Of a stretch of 12,599 nucleotides of DNA, positions 1 to 6,033 are shown piece by piece. The stretch is from an uncultured Lachnospiraceae bacterium (GTDB lineage Bacteria > Bacillota > Clostridia > Lachnospirales > Lachnospiraceae), in assembly GCA_948441955.1 (NCBI GenBank), contig CAOJQZ010000067.1, forward strand, positions 1-12,599, given 5' to 3'. Each line of letters opens with the position of its first letter. The first letter of the stretch is position 1. The notes beneath the pieces are model-generated. The model made no database searches. It saw only the letters and a program-made list of their open reading frames with translations, and was not told the origin of the DNA. Made by a program: the position numbers and the translations under genes.

Positions 1-30
1 ATATTGTCCAGAGTATATTTTATAACTCAC
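1..30 (-). CDS. Possible 5' end of a gene running off the left edge
   Basis: Reading leftward on the minus strand, a GTG at 30-28 opens ten codons (MSYKIYSGQY) that stay open to the window edge. A purine-rich stretch containing GGAGGAAGGGAG lies just upstream, so a ribosome could load here. The neighbouring ATG at 32-30 cannot be used because it is followed at once by TGA. The product cannot be recognised from ten residues. The strongly hairpin-rich 300 nt upstream (see the leader entry) suggests a regulated gene, but that is inference. Confidence 0.35.
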   Translation of the reverse strand, partial: MSYKIYSGQY

Positions 31-335
31 ATGTATCTCCCTTCCTCCGCAAATTCTCATTTATCTGTCAAACCCTCTGAAAGCCCCATATTTTCAAGGC
101 GTTCCGCTTGTCTAACGCTCAAACCTTATGTATCTGCCCTTGTTTGTGCCCTTACGAGCCGAAACAAGGGAATTTCTTTCATCCGAATACCAAAATGTTT
201 TTTCGGCAGCTAATAAGTCCGCGGCGTTTAAGAGCGAAATACACCTTTCGCACAAACCCACGGTCTGTACTCAGGAGATTTCTCTCCTGCGAGAATTTAC
301 TGTATGGCGTTACCCATACACAGAGGCTTGTATAA
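31..335 (-). promoter_or_regulatory. Hairpin-rich leader region
   Basis: This gene-free stretch holds several inverted repeats in a row. Reading the minus strand they are: 6-bp GTATGG/CCATAC (319-302); 7-bp CAGGAGA/TCTCCTG closed by a GAAA tetraloop (289-272); 6-bp GCGAAA/TTTCGC (251-234); 5-bp CCGAA/TTCGG (206-183); 9-bp CCCTTGTTT/AAACAAGGG (170-137); and a bulged AAG..GCGTT/AACGCCTT (127-96). No long U-tract follows any of them, so they are not standard terminators. Both the GAAA loop and the position before a possible minus-strand start favour a minus-strand transcript. The region could be an attenuator-type leader or the end of a mobile element. I do not recognise a known riboswitch class. 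Confidence 0.4.
134..170 (-). repeat. Left copy of the hairpin/direct-repeat element
   Basis: Positions 134-154 match 1568-1588 at 19 of 21 bases in the same orientation. On the minus strand each copy reads as two AAGGGCA units separated by 5 nt. Here a 9-bp stem forms between 137-145 and 162-170. The element ends 107 nt before the GTG at position 30. Confidence 0.6.
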
Positions 336-360
336 TATATTGAAAAGTCTTATAATCGCT

Positions 361-831
361 CTATTCTTTGCTAATAAAATGTTTAGGACATTCTTCAAGA
401 TTATGAATTTCCATTTTTAAAAATTTAGGATATATGATTATATCTTCAATATTTTTCAGTGGCATCCAGCCTATTACAACATTGCTATTATCCTTATGGG
501 GCAAAAATTCATCTTTATCTAGAATAATAGCTCCTTCACACAAATTAATCAAATAATAAAAGCAAATATTGTGTACTTTCTTTCCGTTCCATTCCCAAAA
601 ACACTCTTCTGTCCATAATAATCGTTCACATTTTACATCTGCACCGGTTTCTTCTTTGTACTCACGAATAAGTGCTTTTTCCGTGGTTTCTCCTATTTTG
701 ACATGCCCACCCGGTATCGCATATTCGCTTCCGTTTTTATCTCTTTGAACTACAATTTTATTGTTTTTAATTAGTATTCCTCCGACTCTCAAATCACAGA
801 TATTATTATCAATTTCAAATAGCCAGTCCAT
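361..831 (-). CDS. NUDIX hydrolase
   Basis: This 156-residue protein carries a complete NUDIX box at about residues 42-64: G42-x5-E48-x7-R56-E57, then E60-E61-x-G63. The box binds the metal and cleaves nucleoside diphosphates linked to another group X. The substrate cannot be told from sequence; the preceding beta strands (VGGILIKNNKIVVQR) and the IPGGH entry to the box are typical of single-domain cytosolic members. I chose the ATG at 831 because GGAGG (845-841) lies 9 nt upstream; an upstream in-frame ATG at 879 has no such site and would overlap the phosphatase gene. It starts 25 nt after the histidine-phosphatase gene, so the two are probably cotranscribed. Both are visibly AT-richer than the genes to the right of the tRNA, which suggests acquisition by transfer. 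No clear terminator follows. Confidence 0.88.
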   Translation of the reverse strand: MDWLFEIDNNICDLRVGGILIKNNKIVVQRDKNGSEYAIPGGHVKIGETTEKALIREYKEETGADVKCERLLWTEECFWEWNGKKVHNICFYYLINLCEGAIILDKDEFLPHKDNSNVVIGWMPLKNIEDIIIYPKFLKMEIHNLEECPKHFISKE

Positions 832-856
832 ATTCAAATTCCTCCATATACAGAAA

Positions 857-1465
857 TTAATTAATGTATGATAAATCACTCATTCGATTCATAAAACGTT
901 TACCATCTCCGTTTTCAGACATAAAAGATACTCCTCCAGCGTAGCCAAATATATCTATAAAATTTAGTGCATCTACCTTCAACCCAAGAAACATTACATT
1001 AAAAACGCTTAATAAATCCCCATGTGATACGATAATTATATTTTCATTTTTACTTGTCATAATTTCATTAAAGAATGGAAATAGTCTGTTCCATTCTTCT
1101 CTTCGACTTTCAGCATCAGAAAACATCTTATCATCTACAGTCTTTTCTTGGATCTCAATATGATTCCGAAGCCATTGAACCGATTTCCCTACACATTTTC
1201 CTAAATTTCTTTCACGTAATTCTGTTCTTAGAATTGGCTCAATTTCCAAATAACTTCCAACAATTTCTGCTGTGTGTTTTGCTCTTAATAAGTCAGAAGA
1301 ATACAATACAAACTCTTTATTTATCATTTCTTTTGATAATTTTCTGCCTATATTATTTGCCTGCTCAATTCCCAATTCTGATAAATCCCAATCAGTCCAT
1401 GAACCGACCATGCCATTAGTGTGATGAATAGACTGTGTGTGTTGAATAGCAATTATATTTTTCAT
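857..1465 (-). CDS. Histidine phosphatase superfamily protein with altered RHG motif
   Basis: The 202-residue protein has the phosphoglycerate-mutase-like fold signature. The N-terminal strand ends in IQHTQS, where H9 sits at the phospho-acceptor position. SSDLLRAKHTA (56-66) supplies the conserved Arg61, LRERNLG (83-89) the likely acid region, and VSHGDLL (146-152) the second catalytic His148. The canonical motif is RHG; here it reads QHT, so the phosphate-binding Arg before the nucleophile is a Gln and the Gly a Thr. The two catalytic histidines remain, so activity may persist in altered form. The start at 1465 is supported by AAAGGAG. It is the first gene of the pair with the NUDIX hydrolase; both act on phosphorylated small molecules in most family members, but the substrate here is unknown. 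Base composition is AT-rich. Confidence 0.82.
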   Translation of the reverse strand: MKNIIAIQHTQSIHHTNGMVGSWTDWDLSELGIEQANNIGRKLSKEMINKEFVLYSSDLLRAKHTAEIVGSYLEIEPILRTELRERNLGKCVGKSVQWLRNHIEIQEKTVDDKMFSDAESRREEWNRLFPFFNEIMTSKNENIIIVSHGDLLSVFNVMFLGLKVDALNFIDIFGYAGGVSFMSENGDGKRFMNRMSDLSYIN

Positions 1466-1496
1466 AACATTTCTCCTTTAAATATAAGCAATCTTG

Positions 1497-1510
1497 GCAA
1501 ATATATTTGC
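1497..1510. promoter_or_regulatory. Perfect 14-bp palindrome before the phosphatase gene
   Basis: GCAAATATATTTGC is perfectly self-complementary. It lies about 30 nt upstream of the phosphatase start, where a repressor site or core promoter would be expected. No convincing -35/-10 pair was found around it on the minus strand. Operator function is inference. Confidence 0.3.
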
Positions 1511-1567
1511 GCATATGCCACCATTTCCTAATTGACACATTTTGTTATATCTTGTTATGTGATTTTT

Positions 1568-1606
1568 CTGCCCTTGCTTTTGCCCTTATGGGAAATTAGA
1601 GCAAGG
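1568..1606 (-). repeat. Right copy of the hairpin/direct-repeat element
   Basis: Positions 1568-1588 match 134-154 at 19 of 21 bases. A 7-bp stem forms between CCTTGCT (1572-1578) and AGCAAGG (1600-1606). Compared with the left copy, the pair T143-A164 is replaced by C1577-G1601, so the change on one arm is compensated on the other. The element ends about 106 nt before the phosphatase start codon, nearly the same spacing as the left copy has from its putative start. Confidence 0.6.
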
Positions 1607-1790
1607 ATAAACTTATGTGAAACCGTATAAAGGGATAAGGGGAGCAGACTGCGATAAATCCTTTGTTTTCAACGCTTTTGAAGGATTTTATTGATAACCT
1701 ACGGCGAGCAATAATCACTCATAAGACCGTGTGTTTCAAATTCCGATTTATCTGTCTGGTGATTTCATATCTTTATAAAAAATTTATTTC

Positions 1791-1830
1791 TAAAAAAATA
1801 GAGAAATCTCAATCAAAATTAAGATTTCTC
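1791..1830 (-). terminator. Rho-independent terminator of tRNA-Leu
   Basis: On the minus strand a perfect 9-bp stem GAGAAATCT/AGATTTCTC (1830-1822 with 1809-1801) with a 12-nt loop is followed by TATTTTTTTA. It begins 15 nt after the tRNA 3' end. Confidence 0.85.
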
Positions 1831-1845
1831 ATACTTTAAATCTAA

Positions 1846-1930
1846 TGCGGAAGATGGGACTTGAACCCACACGAGCGCATTGCTCACAAGATCCTTAGTC
1901 TTGCTCGTCTGCCAGTTCCGACACTTCCGC
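1846..1930 (-). tRNA. tRNA-Leu, anticodon AAG
   Basis: The 85-nt gene folds as a class II tRNA. The acceptor stem is GCGGAAG/CTTCCGC with discriminator A, the anticodon stem CAAGA/TCTTG closes the loop CTAAGGA, there is a long variable arm with GAGC/GCTC pairing, and the T loop is TTCAAGT. The anticodon AAG occupies 1896-1894 and would read CUU, plus CUC if A34 is deaminated to inosine. The terminal CCA is not encoded (the gene continues TTAG), so it must be added by CCA-adding enzyme. It has its own promoter and terminator. Its 3' end faces the AT-rich region on the left. Confidence 0.96.
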
Positions 1931-1958
1931 AAAGGTTTTCTCAAACCGTCCGAAAATT

Positions 1959-1987
1959 ATAATACTATACGCATTCCGAAATGTCAA
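1959..1987 (-). promoter_or_regulatory. Promoter of tRNA-Leu
   Basis: A consensus -35 TTGACA (1987-1982) and a -10 TATTAT (1964-1959) are separated by 17 nt and end 28 nt before the tRNA 5' end. It lies just beyond the stop codon of the DUF5662 gene. Confidence 0.8.
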
Positions 1988-1995
1988 CACTAAAT

Positions 1996-2556
1996 TCAAA
2001 AAATTTTAGTTGCTTTTTTACCCTTTTTTAGAATTACTCTTCGAATATATGTAAATGTTTTCTCCTCCCCGTCTCTTGCCAGCATCTTAAGAAGCTTATG
2101 CAGAAGCTTTGCCGTCTCAGGATGTATCATGTCTCCAAGATTTGCCGCTCCTTTTTCATAGTATTCCAGAGGATGTCTGTCTGTATAATTTTCCCCCTGA
2201 TAGGTCTTGGAAGCTGCAATTCGATCCATGAACATTTCAACCACATATTTCACCGGCATTCTCTGTCCCACAATTCCTTTTTCAAGATTATTGCTGTAAT
2301 CAATCCAATATTCATAATGATGCTTATTACGCCCTTTATGGTGCAGCCATGCTGAAGAATACCCCTTTACTTCTCTCTCCGCATTATTGGGGCTCCGTGT
2401 TCCCTGATAATACCTGCAGCCCACTAAAAATTCCGAAGGCGCATATTTGGAAAGATCATGGAGCAGTCCCTGTCTGTATAATCCCACCTTAAAGCAATGC
2501 TCCATAACCAGCTTTTTATGGTGATTAATCGTCTTTAAATGCTGAATCGCTTTCAT
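1996..2556 (-). CDS. DUF5662 family protein
   Basis: This 186-residue protein resembles the uncharacterised DUF5662 family. It is rich in conserved-looking histidines: HHKK at 12-15, LLHDLSKYAPSEF at 31-43, HHKGRNKHHYEYW at 72-84 and FMDRIAAS at 109-116. The His/HD spacing over a largely helical protein suggests a metal site as in HD-type proteins, but no activity is established and I do not assign one. I start at the ATG at 2556 because GGAGG (2570-2566) lies 9 nt upstream; the in-frame ATG at 2577 would place that Shine-Dalgarno inside the gene. It is the last gene of the putative four-gene operon, beginning 22 nt after the TraX gene stop. The lysine-rich C-terminus (KKGKKATKIF) is notable. 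No clear terminator follows before the tRNA promoter. Confidence 0.78.
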   Translation of the reverse strand: MKAIQHLKTINHHKKLVMEHCFKVGLYRQGLLHDLSKYAPSEFLVGCRYYQGTRSPNNAEREVKGYSSAWLHHKGRNKHHYEYWIDYSNNLEKGIVGQRMPVKYVVEMFMDRIAASKTYQGENYTDRHPLEYYEKGAANLGDMIHPETAKLLHKLLKMLARDGEEKTFTYIRRVILKKGKKATKIF

Positions 2557-2578
2557 AAAGCTTCGCCTCCTGCTCATT

Positions 2579-3232
2579 TTAGTAATTCCCGGACAAACAC
2601 CCTTTCAGACAAAATAATATAAGAAGGTGTGCCGGATAAAATACATAGAAAAAATATTTTATCCTCGCCCCCCTTTTCCCATTGTAAAACGCGAGAAAAA
2701 AGGCTGCAAATATTCCATAGTTCTGTATCCTCTGCCATCCATATAAAAAATTCCATACTGCTCCTGCGCCCAAAGCCGCCTTTTTTCTTTCGCGAAGCAC
2801 ATAATATATAACGATAAGCAGTATTCCTCTTCCGCCGTAATCGGTACACAAAAATCCCGCCATATACATAACGAAAAACACTTCGCCGAGTTTAGGCAGA
2901 ATCCCATTGCTTCTCTCAAGAAAGTACAGCAGCAGAACGCCCAAAAACAGTGTAAAAAACACATTCTGTCTCTCCTGAAACCATACTCTATCGTAAAACG
3001 CCAGATCATATGGTATCTCCGATATCAGTGCAAATATAAAAAGCCGCAACATATAACGTTTCACATCTCTTGTATGGAAAAAGCCTTCTACAATCAAAAA
3101 ACAGAAAATTGGAAATGAAATTCTGCCGATAATCCGGAAGCCCATCTCATAAGGAAACAAAACCGCTCCCACATGATCTATCAGCATCGTAATAATCGCA
3201 ATCCATTTTAACTGAAATGAATTAAGTCCCAT
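2579..3232 (-). CDS. TraX family membrane protein
   Basis: The 217-residue product is a polytopic membrane protein with the TraX family pattern: IAIITMLIDHVGAVLF (11-26), GRISFPIFCFLIVEGFF (36-52), ALISEIPYDLAF (68-79), NVFFTLFLGVLLLYFL (90-105) and a last helix with FYPAHLLILF (198-207). About seven or eight hydrophobic segments are visible. TraX of the F plasmid N-acetylates pilin, but chromosomal Firmicutes homologues have no settled role and no conjugation genes are seen here. The ATG at 3232 is favoured: an AGGAAGG-type site lies upstream and it begins 8 nt after the GH13 stop. The in-frame ATG at 3280 would overlap that gene by 40 nt. Given its operon neighbours, acylation of a cell-surface glycan is a possible but unproven role. 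Confidence 0.85.
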   Translation of the reverse strand: MGLNSFQLKWIAIITMLIDHVGAVLFPYEMGFRIIGRISFPIFCFLIVEGFFHTRDVKRYMLRLFIFALISEIPYDLAFYDRVWFQERQNVFFTLFLGVLLLYFLERSNGILPKLGEVFFVMYMAGFLCTDYGGRGILLIVIYYVLRERKKAALGAGAVWNFLYGWQRIQNYGIFAAFFLAFYNGKRGARIKYFFYVFYPAHLLILFCLKGCLSGNY

Positions 3233-3240
3233 AAAGCAAA

Positions 3241-4932
3241 TTACCTTCCTGCAAGAAACAAAATCGTTCTTGGTCCGCATTTTATCCGGCGCTGCTCCTC
3301 CAAAAGCACTTCCTCAGATAGAATTCCTTCTTCTGTAGATGCCGCCAGATGCCATTTCTTCTTTCCCGAGAGAGCCGGAAGGGCAAACTCATGTTCCAGC
3401 CAGTGCATATTATATACGACGAAACAGTCGTTTCCACCTGCCAGTACTGCACTGTAGTATACTCCAAGCTGTCTGCTTGACACCTCTGTAGGCGCGCGCC
3501 AGGCCAGTTCTCCATGATAGGATACGTCCGGCACCCCGCAGCCTGCCAGATCTAGTCCCAAAGGCTCTTCTTTCGGCCGTAACACAGGATATTTCTTCCT
3601 TAATGCAATCAGCTTCTTTACAAAATCCAAAAGCTCTGTCTCCGTACGGCCGGTTCTCCAGTTTACCCATCCAGTCTTGTTATCCTGACAATAAACGTTA
3701 TTGTTTCCCTCTTGGGAGTTTCCAAATTCATCTCCTGCAAGAATACAGGGGGTTCCCTGAGCCAGAAGAACCATAAAGAACGCATTTCTTATCTGCCCCT
3801 TTCTTAAACTTACAACCGCCTTTCTGCGGCTTGCTCCTTCTGCTCCGCAGTTCCAGCTATAGTTATAATCCGGACCGTCCTGATTATTTTCCCCGTTTCC
3901 TTCATTGTGCTTGCCGTCATAGGATACCAAATCATTCAGAGTAAATCCGGTATGAGTTGTGATATAATTAAAAATCCCCTCTTTTCTTGAATGATGTCGA
4001 AGCCAGTAAATCACATCATTCACCATGCCCTCGTCGCCTTTAAGAAAACGGCGCATCACATTCTGAAAGCCTTCCTGCTGCCTCATAATCTTTGTTTTCT
4101 TAAGCAGTGGATCCCCACAGATATTATCAAAAGGAACTTTGTATGGATTCAAAATAAACCCGTCAATATGATACTCCATCACATAATACCGCAGGCACTC
4201 CTCAAGCATAAGACCGGAGATTCCCTCTGAAAAGGGCATATGAAGCACAACCTCAACACCGGCCCTGTGACATGCTTTTACCATATCCTTAAGCCCGGTC
4301 ACCCCGTCTGAATCTGCTGAGTAGGCGCTCTTGGGTGCAAAATAATATGCCTCCCCATAGCCCCAGTAATTCGTGCGGCTGCCTCTTTCTTCAAATTCCC
4401 ATACCGGCATGCACTGGATCTGGTTAATTCCCAGCTCCTTCATATATGGAAGCTTTTCTACCACTCCCTGAAAGGTCCCCTTCTTCTTTGCTTTTGAAGA
4501 AACATCCTTTGTAAATCCACGGATATGAAGCGCATATGCAATCACCTCCTCATAAGGTATCTGAAGAGGCGCGTCTCCTTCCCAGTCATAAGTTCCGACA
4601 TTTATCCTCCCTCTGACCTCATGAAGCTTTATATTCTTCGGCGATAACCACATTTCCCGTCCAGAAAATGCCTTTGCATAAGGATCCAGATATACTTTAC
4701 CGTCTATTTCGTAATTATACTCATACTCTGAGATATCGAATTCTGTAAAAGCCGCCGCATGTATCTCGCCTATGACTTCCTCCACAGGATATACCCCATA
4801 AGGCTTCCTCTCACCTTTACGGTAAATAAGAAGCTTACATGTCTTCCCCTCAGGCACCGCCACTGCAAAATTCACTTTTCCCGCTCCTACCGTAACACCA
4901 AGCGGTAGCGCCTCTCCCTGTATCCTCTTCAT
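3241..4932 (-). CDS. GlgX/isoamylase-like GH13 protein lacking catalytic residues
   Basis: This 563-residue protein is clearly related to glycogen-debranching enzymes. It has an N-terminal CBM48-like sandwich (about 8-90), a (beta/alpha)8 barrel and a C-terminal beta domain. The GlgX hallmark HNEGNGENNQDGPDYNYSWN (342-361) and LAGDEFGNSQEGNNN (398-412) are well kept. The catalytic regions are not. Region I (DVVYNH in active enzymes) reads HMPFSE (231-236). Region II (GFRFD) reads GFILN (258-262), replacing the Asp nucleophile by Asn262 and the Arg by Ile. The region III Glu segment is missing between about 276 and 290. Region IV HDG reads HTG (327-329). The protein is also shorter than typical GlgX (about 650-710). 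It is therefore probably a non-catalytic glucan-binding homologue. No signal peptide is seen, so it is cytosolic. AAAGGAC precedes the start; the sugar-binding lipoprotein gene lies 21 nt upstream. Confidence 0.88.
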   Translation of the reverse strand: MKRIQGEALPLGVTVGAGKVNFAVAVPEGKTCKLLIYRKGERKPYGVYPVEEVIGEIHAAAFTEFDISEYEYNYEIDGKVYLDPYAKAFSGREMWLSPKNIKLHEVRGRINVGTYDWEGDAPLQIPYEEVIAYALHIRGFTKDVSSKAKKKGTFQGVVEKLPYMKELGINQIQCMPVWEFEERGSRTNYWGYGEAYYFAPKSAYSADSDGVTGLKDMVKACHRAGVEVVLHMPFSEGISGLMLEECLRYYVMEYHIDGFILNPYKVPFDNICGDPLLKKTKIMRQQEGFQNVMRRFLKGDEGMVNDVIYWLRHHSRKEGIFNYITTHTGFTLNDLVSYDGKHNEGNGENNQDGPDYNYSWNCGAEGASRRKAVVSLRKGQIRNAFFMVLLAQGTPCILAGDEFGNSQEGNNNVYCQDNKTGWVNWRTGRTETELLDFVKKLIALRKKYPVLRPKEEPLGLDLAGCGVPDVSYHGELAWRAPTEVSSRQLGVYYSAVLAGGNDCFVVYNMHWLEHEFALPALSGKKKWHLAASTEEGILSEEVLLEEQRRIKCGPRTILFLAGR

Positions 4933-4953
4933 GCTTAAGTCCTTTCCGATGTC

Positions 4954-5952
4954 TTACTGCCAGCCATCTGTTCCGTACATATCAACATTGTCTTTATTTA
5001 TCATAAATACTTCTTCATATGTTTCACTTTCAAAAGGATTCCCCATCAAAATCTCTATCGCAAGCCGCGCCGCTGATTTTCCAAGATTAATAGGAGACTG
5101 CGCCGCAGTTCCTGCAATTTGTGTTTCCGGCTTCTTTAATTCCTTTTTAATATCCGGAGAACCGTCTACCCCATATATCAAAACATCTTTAAGTTCTGCC
5201 ACATTAGCCGCTGTTTTTGCACCTACCGCCAGCTGATCATTTCCGCACATAATTGCAACAATATCCGGATTCTCCTTAAAAATTCTCTTTGATGCCGCAA
5301 GTGCACGCTCAAATTCTCCTCCTGTGTCCTCTCTCGCAACCACCTCAAAACCTTTCTCCGCAGTAGCAAGTATTTCCTCAAATCCTGTAATCCTTTCATT
5401 AATAGAATTCTGAGTGGGGCACTCCAGAATAGCCACCTTCCCGCCTTCCGGACAGCGCTCAATCAGGTCCTCACCGCAGATCGCCCCTGCGTTGTAATTA
5501 TCTGAACCAATGTAGGCGTCCACATAACTCATCTCTTTCACCTGCGTATCCACGTTGATGATTTTCACGCCGGCATCCTTTAATTCCTCCAGGGCCGGTG
5601 TAATCTTCTCCCAGTTTACCGGGCTTAAAATAATCGCATGAATTCCTTCCTCTATCATTTCCTGAATCTGGGAGGCCTGCACGTCACAGTCGCTTCCCGG
5701 GTCCTTTGTAATAAGCTGGTACCCCTCCCCCTCAAGCGTCTCCCGAATTGCATGCTCAAGCGTGATAAAATAGGGATTCTCCATATCGATTCCTGAAAAG
5801 CCTACCACATAATTCTCTTCTGCTTCCTCCTCGGTGTCCTCCTTCGCCGCCGCATTATCCTCTGGTGTCCCTACCGTTTTTTTACATGCCGAAAGCGCAA
5901 GGATTAATACAATAATCACAGGCAATATTCCATACAATGCCCTCTTTCTCAT
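4954..5952 (-). CDS. Sugar ABC transporter substrate-binding lipoprotein, RbsB-like
   Basis: The 332-residue protein starts with a lipoprotein signal: MRKR, a hydrophobic segment and lipobox LSAC with Cys23. An acidic linker (30-47) then leads to a type I periplasmic-binding fold of the ribose/galactose class. Positions resembling RbsB ligand contacts are present: N59 and F62 (MENPYF), D135 (INVD), R187 (NERITGF), N238/D239 (CGND), D263 (YGVDGS) and Q285 (AAQSP). It should sit outside the membrane, binding a sugar or related polyol. No permease or ATPase gene lies beside it; instead the catalytically dead GH13 protein follows 21 nt downstream. It may serve a distant transporter or act as a sensor. 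GGGAGG lies 8 nt before the ATG. It is the first gene of the putative operon. Confidence 0.92.
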   Translation of the reverse strand: MRKRALYGILPVIIVLILALSACKKTVGTPEDNAAAKEDTEEEAEENYVVGFSGIDMENPYFITLEHAIRETLEGEGYQLITKDPGSDCDVQASQIQEMIEEGIHAIILSPVNWEKITPALEELKDAGVKIINVDTQVKEMSYVDAYIGSDNYNAGAICGEDLIERCPEGGKVAILECPTQNSINERITGFEEILATAEKGFEVVAREDTGGEFERALAASKRIFKENPDIVAIMCGNDQLAVGAKTAANVAELKDVLIYGVDGSPDIKKELKKPETQIAGTAAQSPINLGKSAARLAIEILMGNPFESETYEEVFMINKDNVDMYGTDGWQ

Positions 5953-5996
5953 AAAACTTCCTCCCTTTTGCGCGGTTTGATCTGCTATGATTTTAT

Positions 5997-6025
5997 ATTC
6001 TACAACATTTTTATACTTTTGGCTA
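5997..6025 (-). promoter_or_regulatory. Candidate promoter of the binding-protein operon
   Basis: On the minus strand TAGCCA (6025-6020) and TAGAAT (6002-5997) are separated by 17 nt, about 45 nt before the lipoprotein start. The -10 matches five of six consensus bases, the -35 four of six. It lies back to back with the candidate DUF1292 promoter, 8 nt apart. Confidence 0.4.
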
Positions 6026-6033
6026 CTATCTCC

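Larger units (their letters stand above)
1466..1790. other. Gene-free AT-rich stretch between the cassette and the tRNA terminator
   Basis: I find no credible coding region here on either strand. The stretch holds the 14-bp palindrome, the right copy of the hairpin/direct-repeat element, and a further inverted repeat AAATCCTT/AAGGATTT (1656-1663 with 1681-1688). A promoter-like pair, TTGACA (1533-1538) and TTATGT (1556-1561), 17 nt apart, points rightward, but nothing translatable follows. An imperfect tandem TTGTTATATC/TTGTTATGTG overlaps it. Such clustered repeats next to a tRNA 3' end are what the end of an integrated element often looks like. Confidence 0.4.

Noticed and set aside
55..127. 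A minus-strand run of about 22 codons reading GLSVRQAERLENMGLSEG, reminiscent of the end of a ParB helix-turn-helix.
   Set aside because: It is bounded by stop codons on both sides, has no start and no ParB-like sequence in neighbouring frames. The resemblance is too short to support a pseudogene.
180..335. A minus-strand frame open for about 50 codons (ending KRRGLISCRKNILVFG).
   Set aside because: It has no ATG or ribosome binding site and lies over the strongly paired leader hairpins. It is probably noncoding.
31..335. Group II intron or known riboswitch in the hairpin-rich leader.
   Set aside because: I see no GUGYG 5' end, domain V signature or intron-encoded reverse transcriptase, and no recognisable riboswitch core.
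4..343. Plus-strand frames of 69-75 codons near the left edge.
   Set aside because: They overlap each other in different frames, lack Shine-Dalgarno sites and have no family resemblance.
1075..1419. Plus-strand open frame of 114 codons.
   Set aside because: It is antisense to the histidine phosphatase gene, which has clear motifs, and its hydrophobic composition is that expected from the complement of AT-rich coding DNA.
2574..2849. Minus-strand open frame of 91 codons.
   Set aside because: It lies in another frame of the TraX-family gene, whose membrane pattern and family motifs run intact through the region.
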